In this document: positions 1 to 7,580 of the stretch, in pieces
How positions within the stretch are numbered: the first letter of the stretch is position 1
Layout of the letters: every line of letters starts with the position of its first letter
NCBI GenBank assembly: GCA_016297325.1
Contig: JAEDGW010000017.1
Location: forward strand, 1-33,603
Length of the DNA stretch: 33,603 nucleotides
From: Coprococcus sp.
Lineage (GTDB): Bacteria; Bacillota; Clostridia; Lachnospirales; Lachnospiraceae
Direction: 5' to 3'
The notes under the pieces: model-generated
Told to the model about the DNA's origin: nothing
Databases searched by the model: none
The model's input: the letters and a program-made list of their open reading frames with translations, nothing else
Translations under genes and position numbers: made by a program

Positions 1-57
1 CCGCCCGTCATGGCTCCGGAGGCCATTGCCGTATCCGATTGGCTACTGGTACACTGT

Positions 58-92
58 TGGTATGATACTACAAAACTTGGGCTTTGGCAACC
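58..92 (-). promoter_or_regulatory. Candidate sigma-A promoter reading out of the window
   Basis: On the minus strand a TTGCCA hexamer (85-90) is followed after 17 bp by TATCAT (62-67), a good match to the -35/-10 consensus. Transcription would run toward position 1 and leave the window. The bases downstream are unusually GC-rich and contain the near-palindrome CTCCGGAG (about 14-21), so a structured leader or RNA gene beyond the edge is possible. No gene is recognisable in 1-229 on either strand. A short open plus-strand frame there has no recognisable content. Confidence 0.4.
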
Positions 93-140
93 GTCGTTTC
101 TTTTCAGAAAATGCAAAAAGTACACGTTCATTTTAATAAA

Positions 141-193
141 ATGCAAAAATATATAAGGCGCACTCCCCAATTTATGAGAAGCACGCCTTATAT
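141..193 (-). terminator. Intrinsic terminator after the purine permease
   Basis: An 18-bp stem, including G-U pairs, is formed by 151-168 and 176-193 with a 7-nt loop. On the minus strand it is followed by a T-rich stretch (complement of 141-150 and beyond). It lies about 40 bp after the permease stop and fits a Rho-independent terminator for that gene. Confidence 0.8.
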
Positions 194-229
194 CTATTAT
201 ACGCTTGGGAAATCTCCCTTTTGCATTTA

Positions 230-1687
230 TTACATTGTTACCGTCACAAACTTTACAATGAAGAGGATCGCAATACATGTTACTACGATATCCTTCTTTG
301 TGTACTTACCTGTGAAAAGTGAGATAAGTACGTATGTGATAGCTCCAAGACCGATACCATTTGAGATTGAGTAGGTAAGTGGCATCATAAGGAATGTTAC
401 GAAAGCAGGAACTGCTGAACGCATGTCATCCATGTCTACCTTTGCAAAGTTCTTAGCCATGAGAACACCTACAAATATAAGTGCAGGAGCTGTTGCACAT
501 GATGGAACAACTGTTGCTACAGGGCTGAGGAACAGACATACCGCAAAGCAGATAGCTGTAACTAAACTTGTAAGACCTGTTCTACCACCGGCAGCGATAC
601 CTGAAGCTGACTCTACGAATGTAGTACATGTTGAAGTACCAAGAAGAGCACCTGAAACAGTACCGATAGAGTCACACATCATACACTCGTCAAGCTTCAT
701 TGGATCACCCTTCTCATCAAGCATATTCGCCTGGGAAGCAGCTCCGTACAATGTTCCGATAGTATCGAACATATCAACAAGACAGAAGCTGACTACAAGC
801 ATGATAGCTGAGAACACACCACCGATGTACTCGGCTGAGAATGCATCCTTCCATGCCTGTCCCTGGAATACTCCGAGGAATCCTACTGAACCGAAGTCCT
901 TAAATGACTGTCCGATTGATGAAAAATCAAACTCAGGAGTCTGAAGCATCAGAACGTAGTAAAGAACTGTTGATGCAATGATTCCTATGATGATATTTCC
1001 CTTTACGTTGAGTTTTGCAAGAATTGCAATGATTATAAATCCAACAAATGCAACTATAGGAGGTGCTATCTGAGCCATGATCTCCTTAGCTGAACCACCA
1101 TTTGAAATTACTCCGTGAAAATCGAAGAACTGTACAAATGTGTATGGGTTGTCCTGAATAAGTGAAGCATTCTTCAGTCCGATAAGTGCTATAAACAGAC
1201 CGATACCTGCAGGTATTGATTTCTTGAGACACTCAGGCATTGCAACCGCAATGTACTTTCTGAGTCCTGTAACTGAAAGGATCAGGAATACAATACCTGA
1301 TACAAGAACTATTACAAGACCAGCCTGATAACCTCTGATCGCACTTACACCTGCAAATGCTGCTCCAGCTACAAAAATAGTACAGAAGAATGAGTTAAGA
1401 CCCATTCCACAGGCCTGTGCAAATGGCATATCTGCAAGGAACGCCATCAAAAGTGTACCGACTATAGCAACTAATATAGAAGCTATAAATACGGAATTCC
1501 ATATTGTGCCGAGCTCTCCTGCCATATCTGGCACTAACTCAGCCAGCCAGCCCTTACTGCCTTCTGCTGCAACCTGATTTGGATTGACCAGAACGATGTA
1601 CGCCATAGCAAAGAATGTTGTAATACCTGCCATGATCTCAGTCTTAATAGTAGACCCCCGCTCTGAGATTTTGAAGAATTTGTCCAT
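230..1687 (-). CDS. NCS2/AzgA-type purine (guanine/hypoxanthine/adenine) permease
   Basis: This is a multi-spanning membrane transporter that takes up purine bases, probably by proton symport. The protein is about 485 aa, typical for the AzgA/PbuG branch of the NCS2 family, with around twelve or more hydrophobic segments. Visible family motifs are the N-terminal TEIMAGITTFFAMAYIV region, QACGMGLNSFF, FDTIGTLYGAA and GTSTCTTFVESASGIAAGGR. The start is placed at the ATG at 1687 (MDKFFKIS) because AAAGGAGAGC sits just upstream; the longer in-frame start at 1735 has no ribosome binding site. The gene is monocistronic, with its own promoter and terminator. The exact base specificity cannot be read from the sequence. 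A CodY-like box lies upstream, but no purine riboswitch was seen. Confidence 0.93.
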   Translation of the reverse strand: MDKFFKISERGSTIKTEIMAGITTFFAMAYIVLVNPNQVAAEGSKGWLAELVPDMAGELGTIWNSVFIASILVAIVGTLLMAFLADMPFAQACGMGLNSFFCTIFVAGAAFAGVSAIRGYQAGLVIVLVSGIVFLILSVTGLRKYIAVAMPECLKKSIPAGIGLFIALIGLKNASLIQDNPYTFVQFFDFHGVISNGGSAKEIMAQIAPPIVAFVGFIIIAILAKLNVKGNIIIGIIASTVLYYVLMLQTPEFDFSSIGQSFKDFGSVGFLGVFQGQAWKDAFSAEYIGGVFSAIMLVVSFCLVDMFDTIGTLYGAASQANMLDEKGDPMKLDECMMCDSIGTVSGALLGTSTCTTFVESASGIAAGGRTGLTSLVTAICFAVCLFLSPVATVVPSCATAPALIFVGVLMAKNFAKVDMDDMRSAVPAFVTFLMMPLTYSISNGIGLGAITYVLISLFTGKYTKKDIVVTCIAILFIVKFVTVTM

Positions 1688-1737
1688 AATGCTCTCCTTT
1701 TCTCTTTTTAGTATAATATAAACAAATACTTTCACAT

Positions 1738-1765
1738 TCTATATCATTTCCTCATACCTTTTCAA
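1738..1765 (-). promoter_or_regulatory. Sigma-A promoter of the purine permease
   Basis: On the minus strand TTGAAA (1760-1765) is separated by 16 bp from TATAGA (1738-1743), which gives a leader of about 45 nt before the ATG at 1687. An AT-rich near-match to the CodY box (AATTTTCWGAAAATT, 12 of 15 positions) lies at 1786-1800, about 20 bp upstream of the -35. It may be chance in such AT-rich DNA. Confidence 0.5.
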
Positions 1766-1832
1766 CTAAAATTGTAAAAAATCTTAATTTTTTCTAAATT
1801 TTCCCAGAATATGGTTATATTATTCAGAAAAT

Positions 1833-1867
1833 AAAAGCGGCAGCCCCATCTTCCGGGACCACCGCTC
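1833..1867 (-). terminator. Intrinsic terminator after the galactanase gene
   Basis: A 12-bp stem with three G-U pairs (arms about 1836-1847 and 1855-1866) precedes TTTTATTTTCT on the minus strand. It starts about 30 bp beyond the galactanase stop codon. Confidence 0.8.
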
Positions 1868-1895
1868 TGATTTTTCTGCATTGGATTAAATTATT

Positions 1896-4800
1896 TTACT
1901 TTACAACGCTCTTTACTACACCATTTACAACTCTGTATCTCACCTTTGATACTGTCACAATTCCTGTAGTTTTGTATGAAATTCTTCCATTTCTTACATA
2001 GTATCTGACACCTGACTTAGGGCTCTTTACAACTGCTGTAAGATTGCTCTGGAACACGCCCTTCTTCACATAGCACTGGTTGCCTGAAGCCGGGTTCTTC
2101 ACAAATCCTGTATATGCAGTCTGTATGATTCCATTTTTCACGTAATAGATCTTACCTGTCACACTGCTCTTTGCAAGACCAGTCTTACCAGACATAAACA
2201 GGCCCTTGTAGATGTAACACTGCTGTCCATTTTCATTTTTTACAAATCCTGTGTATGCAGTATATATAACACCATTTCTCACATACCATACATTGCCTGA
2301 CTTGCCGCTCTTTACAAGGCCCTTGTATGCAGCCTGGACAACGCCGTCCTTTACATAGTAGTTGAGCTTGTCCTGCTTTACAAAACCTGTATACTCTGTC
2401 TGAAGAACGCCATTCACATAGTAATAAGTAACTCCGTCCTCTGTGATGAGACCGTTTTTAGCCTCGTCCGGATCTGGATCCGGTGTTGGGTCTGGGTCTG
2501 GATCTGGTGTCGGTGTGATGTCTGCATCTTTGTAGAGATATGCATCATCCCATGTTCCCCATGCACCGCCTGTGGCTGTAGCTCTCATTCCTACCATAAC
2601 TTCTGTTGTCTCATTTACAGCAAATCTTATTTCAGGATGCTGCCATACCTTCCAGTCATTTGGAACCGCTGCTGCAGATGCAAGATCTGTGTCGCCAACC
2701 TTTGCGTACAACTCATATGTGTCATTTTCACCATTTGCACCACCCTGAAGATATGCGCTGAACACATACTCTCCTGGCTCAAGTGTAATTGTCTGATATA
2801 CGTCATATGTGAAATCCGAAGCATAGTAATAATGTCCGCAGTATTTTCCGTTTCTGAAATCCTCATTTGTCTTGATCGCAAATCCCTTGCTGCCATCTGC
2901 GATCGTCCAGCCCTCGTTACCTGACTCAAATCCAGGATTTACGAGCAGGTTATCCTTTAATATGGATACATTGCACTGAACTTCCACCGTCTCATCATTT
3001 AATGTTATCGTACCATTTACAGTGCATGTTCCGGCACCATTATTCTTAACCTTCTCAAGTGCTCCATCCTCCCATGCGATGTCTACACTCTCAGAGTTTC
3101 CATCGTTGTAATTTACTGTAGCTGTCTTTGGCAGTGCTACATTCTCAATATCTTTTATCTCTATCTCAACGTCATCAACTGATATTGAAAGTACCTCTCT
3201 CTTGGTCTTTGTTCCTGTATGTACATAGGCAAATGTCTTAAGTGACTCAAGTGGATGTCCTGTAAAGTCAAATAATGCCTGGTTGTCAACCGCTGAACCG
3301 CCATAGTATACTCCTGCATCCTTGGCATCATACTCTGCTGCATATGAAGAAGCCCAGCCTGAACCGTATTTCTCCCATGCTTCCTTGTTTGCTGCGAGCA
3401 CATCTGTAGCATTTTCTGCTGAAGAATCATACACATTTACAGGAATCCATGCTGGCTCCCAGTAGAATACACCGATTCCTGAAGAACCTGTATTCTTTAC
3501 TGCCTTTATAACAGAGCTTATCTCATTTGCCTGGCCCTGTACTGATAAGTCGTATGTTGTACCATCATTTTTGCCTTTTCTGACGGTATTTTCATGTCCG
3601 TCTCCATCATCCAATGTGTATGCCCATGATGTCTCTGCAACCATTACAAGCTTGCCATATGTGTCTGCTACATTCTTGAGAACTGATGTGAGGTTATCAA
3701 GTGTGCCATGCCATACCGGGTAGTAAGAAGATGCAAATACATCATAATCTACATTATATGTATTGAGGTAGCCCGCAAATCTTGCATAGTTACCCTCTCT
3801 CTCTGGATTTGTGAAATGAATGGCAACAAGAATGTTCTTGTCGATATCCCTTACAGCCTTGCTTCCGGCACTGAATATCTTCGCCATATTTGCCCAGCTT
3901 GTCTCACCGCAGATTCCATTTGTAGTCTCGTTACCGATCTGTACCATACCCACATCAACGCCTGCTGCAAGAAGTGTCTTGAGGCTTTCTGATGTGTACT
4001 GCTCAACTGCTGCTACCTTCTCCTCAAGTGTGAAGCTAGTCCAGGCCTTAGGCACCTGCTGCTTGCCCGGATCAGCCCAGAAATCTGAGTAGTGGAAATC
4101 AACAAGGAGCTTGATTCCGGCTGCCGCTGCGTACTGACCTATCTTCTTTGCAGTCTCAATGTCGTTGTTTCCGCCGCCATAGCCATTGTTATCTGAGTCA
4201 TATGGATCGTTCCACACACGGACACGAACGTAATTTACACCGCAGCTTGCAAGGAACTTGAAATATCCGATATCGTCAAGCTCATTGCCATCAAAATCAT
4301 AATACTTAACTCCGCTGTTCTTCAGTGATACGTAAGATGATACATCCACGCCCTCGATAAATGACTGCTTCTCTCCATTCAGATCTGTGTATGTAAGATC
4401 ACTCACGCGATCAACATATATTCCAGCTTCCACAGGCTCAACTGGATCTGAATCATCTTCTGTAAGCTTGTAGAGCTTAACGTTATCTATCTTGCCCCAA
4501 TATCCCTTGGCAAGACTTCCTGTAAATGAAATGCTGACATCTGTGGTGTCTTCAAGAACAAATTCTTCTGTCTCATTTGTCTTCCATTCATCCCATCCGG
4601 TTGTAGCTCCGACAGCCTGGTTCTTATCAGCAACAGACACTGTAAGTCCTGTATCCTGAGCAGCACCCTCGACTTCATACTCAAGCTTGTAGGTTCCTGC
4701 CGGAACTGATTCAACAGTCTGTGTAATACTGACAGTAGATGCATCTGTTGCCCACAAGTTCAGATAGTATGTTGAATTTACATTGCTGCTTCCATTTTTT

Positions 4801-5012
4801 ACCAAAAGTTCGGCACCCGAGCCGCCATCTAACGTCCAGTAACTGTCGTCTCCTGTCTCAAAATCACCATTTGCTACCATGAGTGTATCAACCCAGTTCT
4901 CCGCAGCCTCCGCCTTTATAAGTGAAGCACCCGATCCGAAGATCTGCCCTATCACCAGCGCTCCTGCGAGAACCGCACAGCCAATCTGCTTTACAATTCT
5001 CTGTCTTCTCAT
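1896..5012 (-). CDS. Secreted multidomain arabinogalactan endo-beta-1,4-galactanase (GH53)
   Basis: It hydrolyses beta-1,4-galactan side chains of plant pectin outside the cell. From the ATG at 5012 (GGAGGG ribosome binding site) the protein is about 1038 aa. Residues 1-36 are a signal peptide with cleavage near AEA/AE. Residues about 40-185 form a CBM4/9-like jelly roll, and about 215-600 the GH53 barrel. The acid/base is Glu362 (IGNE) and the nucleophile Glu460 (VAETSW). A Big_4-type Ig domain covers about 607-685, and a second carbohydrate-binding module, resembling the CBM61 galactan binders, about 688-828. A TP/DP-rich linker follows. About eight YYVKNG/TGFVK repeats at 850-1038 look like cell-wall-binding modules. 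An in-frame extension to 5177 reads through a structured leader and is not the start. The gene is monocistronic. Galactan-specific induction is inferred from repeated palindromic sites upstream. The family assignment is firm; the module family names are less certain. Confidence 0.93.
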   Translation of the reverse strand: MRRQRIVKQIGCAVLAGALVIGQIFGSGASLIKAEAAENWVDTLMVANGDFETGDDSYWTLDGGSGAELLVKNGSSNVNSTYYLNLWATDASTVSITQTVESVPAGTYKLEYEVEGAAQDTGLTVSVADKNQAVGATTGWDEWKTNETEEFVLEDTTDVSISFTGSLAKGYWGKIDNVKLYKLTEDDSDPVEPVEAGIYVDRVSDLTYTDLNGEKQSFIEGVDVSSYVSLKNSGVKYYDFDGNELDDIGYFKFLASCGVNYVRVRVWNDPYDSDNNGYGGGNNDIETAKKIGQYAAAAGIKLLVDFHYSDFWADPGKQQVPKAWTSFTLEEKVAAVEQYTSESLKTLLAAGVDVGMVQIGNETTNGICGETSWANMAKIFSAGSKAVRDIDKNILVAIHFTNPEREGNYARFAGYLNTYNVDYDVFASSYYPVWHGTLDNLTSVLKNVADTYGKLVMVAETSWAYTLDDGDGHENTVRKGKNDGTTYDLSVQGQANEISSVIKAVKNTGSSGIGVFYWEPAWIPVNVYDSSAENATDVLAANKEAWEKYGSGWASSYAAEYDAKDAGVYYGGSAVDNQALFDFTGHPLESLKTFAYVHTGTKTKREVLSISVDDVEIEIKDIENVALPKTATVNYNDGNSESVDIAWEDGALEKVKNNGAGTCTVNGTITLNDETVEVQCNVSILKDNLLVNPGFESGNEGWTIADGSKGFAIKTNEDFRNGKYCGHYYYASDFTYDVYQTITLEPGEYVFSAYLQGGANGENDTYELYAKVGDTDLASAAAVPNDWKVWQHPEIRFAVNETTEVMVGMRATATGGAWGTWDDAYLYKDADITPTPDPDPDPTPDPDPDEAKNGLITEDGVTYYYVNGVLQTEYTGFVKQDKLNYYVKDGVVQAAYKGLVKSGKSGNVWYVRNGVIYTAYTGFVKNENGQQCYIYKGLFMSGKTGLAKSSVTGKIYYVKNGIIQTAYTGFVKNPASGNQCYVKKGVFQSNLTAVVKSPKSGVRYYVRNGRISYKTTGIVTVSKVRYRVVNGVVKSVVK

Positions 5013-5350
5013 ATATGCCCTCCTAATAATATGTTGTGGAGCAGACGCATGTAAATGCGCTTTGCGCGGCGTCTGCGTTATCACAAGGAATCCTCCCGCC
5101 TTGAGGGCGGGCCCCTCCTTATGATATGTTGTACAACAGTTGCGCAACCGTTTGTTCTTATGTTGATATATTAACATATTCTGTTTCTAGTTACTATGTC
5201 GCTTGTGGACAATCTTTCAATCAATTAATTGTGCATATTGTCTATGCTCAAGCGCAACACAGGCGCAATTCATGTGCAACTTTGTGCGCAACTCAATAAT
5301 ATTGTGTTATCTATTCTTAAATATGCACAACGCTTTTTCAACTCCTCCAC
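5013..5350 (-). promoter_or_regulatory. Complex upstream regulatory region of the galactanase gene
   Basis: This gene-free stretch holds several elements. An imperfect palindrome AACAGTTGCGCAACCGTT lies at 5135-5152. Four direct heptamers of the form GYGCAAY start at 5252, 5263, 5274 and 5286 (spacings 11, 11, 12 bp) and match half of that palindrome. A second inverted repeat at 5159-5178 contains an extended -10 like element (TGTTAATAT on the minus strand, TAATAT at 5168-5173). The leader carries two GC-rich hairpins (5041-5076 and 5095-5111) before the ribosome binding site. CpG-centred palindromes are typical of LacI-family operators, and the Bacillus galactan regulator GanR is in that family; the link here is inference. 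No regulator gene lies nearby. Confidence 0.5.
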
Positions 5351-5420
5351 ATAAAAATAAGAGCTCTGTCTGTTGTTATACACACATCTTCAGTGTGTAT
5401 GCCAACCGGCAGAGCTCTTT
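5351..5420 (-). terminator. Terminator after the sensor kinase gene
   Basis: Long inverted repeat with outer arms AAGAGCTCTG/CAGAGCTCTT (5359-5368 and 5410-5419) and an inner stem around CACAC/GTGTG. On the minus strand it is followed by ATTTTTA. It lies just after the kinase stop at 5433. Confidence 0.8.
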
Positions 5421-5432
5421 TATACCCATATC

Positions 5433-6743
5433 CTATAGAATAATCTTAAATGTTATATATCCTTTTTCATCGCAGATCGCTGTGATCTTGCCTTTGTGCG
5501 CCTCCACTATTGATTTTGCAAGGGATAAACCTATGCCAGAACCTCCAGTCTCTGAATTTCTCGAACTGTCCGGTCTGTAGAAACGTTCAAACAGGATTTT
5601 CTGGTCTCCTGCTTCCATTCCATCTGTAAGGTTTCGGAGCTCAAAATATATCTTTCGTCCATCCCGTTTCAGAGTTATGTCTATCCCGGCATCGCTCACA
5701 GCATACTTCATGGCGTTGTCAACAAGGATGCTTATGAGCTGTCTTATGGAATTCTCATCTCCTGTATACTTTATATCATCCTGTATATCAGCATTTATCT
5801 TCTTGCCCTTCACCTCTGAAAGTGAAGCAAAATGATCCACAACCTCATACGCCACATCCGACAAGTTGAATTCTATCTTCTCCCGGGGTTCCGGATTCTC
5901 GTCAAGCCTTGAGAGTGCAACCATCTGATTTGTGAGGGATGTAAGTCTTTTCACCTGATCCCTTGTATTCTTCGTCCACTCACTCTCCCCACTCATCATC
6001 TCTATAACCTCTGTATTTGCATCAATTATCGTGAGCGGTGTCTTGATCTCATGGCTGGCATCCGTTATAAACCTCTTCTGTTTCTCATAGCTCTCTGCAA
6101 CAGGTTTAAATATCTTCTTTGACCAGAAAAGCACAAGCATGAACACCACCAGAAATCCAATAAGCGAAACTCCCACGCTGTATACAAGTGTATTCTTAAA
6201 TGATTCCAGTTCCTGGCGACAGTCCACAAATATTATGCGGTCTCCATCATCCCCGGATACAACCTTATATCTGTATATATCAACAAATCCACTGTCAGTG
6301 TCATCATCAATTATCTGCTGTGCATAGGCCTCCGCCTCAGTCTCGTCAATCGCCGCAATATTATCAAGACTGTACGACACGATTTCCCCATCATTTACAA
6401 CAACAGAAAAATATCTTGTCTGAAACGGCGTCTCAGGAGAAAATCTTTCATTACTATTCCTGTCCGGTTTGTCCGGAGGCTGTGTATCTCCTGACACTCC
6501 ACCATCATTTATATCTTTTTCATCCGAGATCATCTGTCCGTCATTCTCATCAAATGGAATTTTCGCAAAATCTTTGCTGTCAAACTTGCCGCCATTTTCC
6601 CCAAGCTCCGTCAGCGTCTCATCGGCTCTCGACACCATTCTGGAGTAATTTGCAATATTCAGAATACTCATTATGACAAACAGCACGCCAAATGTGGACG
6701 CCATGGCCGCAAATATAAATCGTTTTCTAAGATTTGAGATCAC
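5433..6743 (-). CDS. Sensor histidine kinase, partner of the OmpR-type regulator
   Basis: This is a membrane sensor kinase of 436 aa. Transmembrane segments at about 9-30 and 187-208 flank an acidic extracytoplasmic domain (about 31-186) of no recognised fold. The HisKA box FITDASHEIKTPL carries the phospho-acceptor His231. The ATPase domain shows the N-box (LVDNAMKYA) and the GSGIGLSLAKSIVEAH G-box. No clear HAMP domain is seen. The start is a GTG at 6743, preceded by AGAGGTG at good spacing. It follows the response regulator by 94 bp and is almost certainly cotranscribed with it. The signal is unknown; the Asp/Glu-rich sensor loop could suit a cation or cationic peptide, but that is only a guess. 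Confidence 0.9.
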   Translation of the reverse strand: MISNLRKRFIFAAMASTFGVLFVIMSILNIANYSRMVSRADETLTELGENGGKFDSKDFAKIPFDENDGQMISDEKDINDGGVSGDTQPPDKPDRNSNERFSPETPFQTRYFSVVVNDGEIVSYSLDNIAAIDETEAEAYAQQIIDDDTDSGFVDIYRYKVVSGDDGDRIIFVDCRQELESFKNTLVYSVGVSLIGFLVVFMLVLFWSKKIFKPVAESYEKQKRFITDASHEIKTPLTIIDANTEVIEMMSGESEWTKNTRDQVKRLTSLTNQMVALSRLDENPEPREKIEFNLSDVAYEVVDHFASLSEVKGKKINADIQDDIKYTGDENSIRQLISILVDNAMKYAVSDAGIDITLKRDGRKIYFELRNLTDGMEAGDQKILFERFYRPDSSRNSETGGSGIGLSLAKSIVEAHKGKITAICDEKGYITFKIIL

Positions 6744-6749
6744 CTTTTA

Positions 6750-6837
6750 TCACCTCTATGTGTAATTTGCACCAAACCTGTATCACCCCTGTCAATAAGC
6801 GGCGTCAGGCCTGTATAACTTTTATCAATAATCAGTG
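6750..6837 (-). repeat. Imperfect 33-bp tandem repeat between regulator and kinase
   Basis: The regulator-kinase spacer contains about two and a half degenerate copies of a 33-bp unit. On the minus strand the copies share TTATTGA followed by TATACAGG or GATACAGG, and the third keeps only AGAGGTGATAAAAG, which supplies the kinase ribosome binding site. The repeat begins immediately after the regulator stop. Confidence 0.45.
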
Positions 6838-7515
6838 TCAAGCCTTTGAAAATTCCAGAACATACCCCTGATTTCTTACCGCTTTTATGGATACATTTGA
6901 CTTTATCTGTCCAAGCTTCTTTCTCAGATAAGATATGTTGACCCATACCACATTTATCTCTGCGTCGCTGTCATATCCCCATATCTTCTCCATCATGAGT
7001 TCTGCAGATATAACAGAATTCTGATTTGCCATAAGCATTTCCATAATCTGATACTCTTTGTTCTGAAGTTTCACCGATCCGCCAGGCCCGGTGAGCTCAT
7101 AATTCAGGCTGTTCAGCGTGCAGTCGCCGACTTTAAGTTCTGCACTCACCGCATCACTCTTTCTTCTGGTTATCGACCTTATCCTCGCCAGCAGTTCCTT
7201 CATCTCAAATGGCTTTGCAAGATAATCATCGGCTCCCAGATCAAGTCCATTTATCTTGTCATCAGTCTCAGCCTTCGCCGTCAGCATGATGACCGGCACA
7301 TCACAGCCCTCACTTCTGATCTTTGAAAGCACCGTAAAACCGTCCATCTTCGGCATCATCACGTCCAGTATGACTCCATCATACACGCCGGTTACAATGT
7401 AGTCATAGGCATCCTGACCATTGTACACAGCATCCACAGAATAATTGTTGTGCTTCAGTATAACCTGAAGCGCACTTGAAAGTGCTTTTTCATCCTCAGC
7501 AAGAAGTAATCTCAT
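6838..7515 (-). CDS. OmpR/PhoB-family response regulator
   Basis: This DNA-binding response regulator has 225 aa, the usual length. The receiver domain (1-115) has the acidic pocket AEDE, phospho-acceptor Asp51 in LDVMMPKMDG, switch Thr79 in MLTA and Lys101 in AKPFEM. A winged-helix trans_reg_C domain follows (about 125-222), with the typical INVVWVNISYLRKKLG recognition region and a final GYVLEF strand. The start at 7515 has a GGAGATGATGGT ribosome binding site. It is the first gene of the pair with the kinase at 5433-6743. A -10 element and 11-bp spaced direct repeats lie just upstream, suggesting autoregulation. Confidence 0.93.
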   Translation of the reverse strand: MRLLLAEDEKALSSALQVILKHNNYSVDAVYNGQDAYDYIVTGVYDGVILDVMMPKMDGFTVLSKIRSEGCDVPVIMLTAKAETDDKINGLDLGADDYLAKPFEMKELLARIRSITRRKSDAVSAELKVGDCTLNSLNYELTGPGGSVKLQNKEYQIMEMLMANQNSVISAELMMEKIWGYDSDAEINVVWVNISYLRKKLGQIKSNVSIKAVRNQGYVLEFSKA

Positions 7516-7548
7516 ACCATCATCTCCGTATCTATTTGAATATGATCT

Positions 7549-7580
7549 ATTATACTCACCAAACTTAAATAAAGCTTAAA
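7549..7580 (-). promoter_or_regulatory. Candidate autoregulated promoter of the two-component operon
   Basis: On the minus strand TATAAT (7549-7554) lies 34 bp before the regulator start. There is no good -35. Instead two TTTAAG hexamers at 7575-7580 and 7564-7569, exactly 11 bp apart, sit where the -35 would be. Direct repeats with 11-bp period next to a weak -35 are the classic binding layout of OmpR/PhoB activators. Confidence 0.5.

Noticed and set aside
1..156. Plus-strand partial reading frame at the left edge
   Set aside because: It is open to the edge but only about 50 codons long, ends in low-complexity codons within the permease terminator, and resembles no protein family.
1688..1895. 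Purine riboswitch before the NCS2 permease
   Set aside because: The leader between promoter and start codon is only about 45 nt and AT-rich, too short and unstructured for an aptamer.
5013..5177. In-frame N-terminal extension of the galactanase by 55 codons
   Set aside because: It has no ribosome binding site, reads through two leader hairpins, and would put 55 residues before a perfect signal peptide that has its own GGAGGG site.
5205..5222. DnaA-box-like TGTGGACAA upstream of the galactanase
   Set aside because: Single site with one mismatch, and no cluster, AT-rich unwinding element or origin genes nearby.
6740..6946. Small minus-strand reading frame overlapping the regulator 3' end
   Set aside because: It is the alternate frame of the regulator end plus the 33-bp spacer repeat. 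Its repeated LIDRGDTGL-like peptide merely mirrors the DNA repeat, and it has no ribosome binding site.
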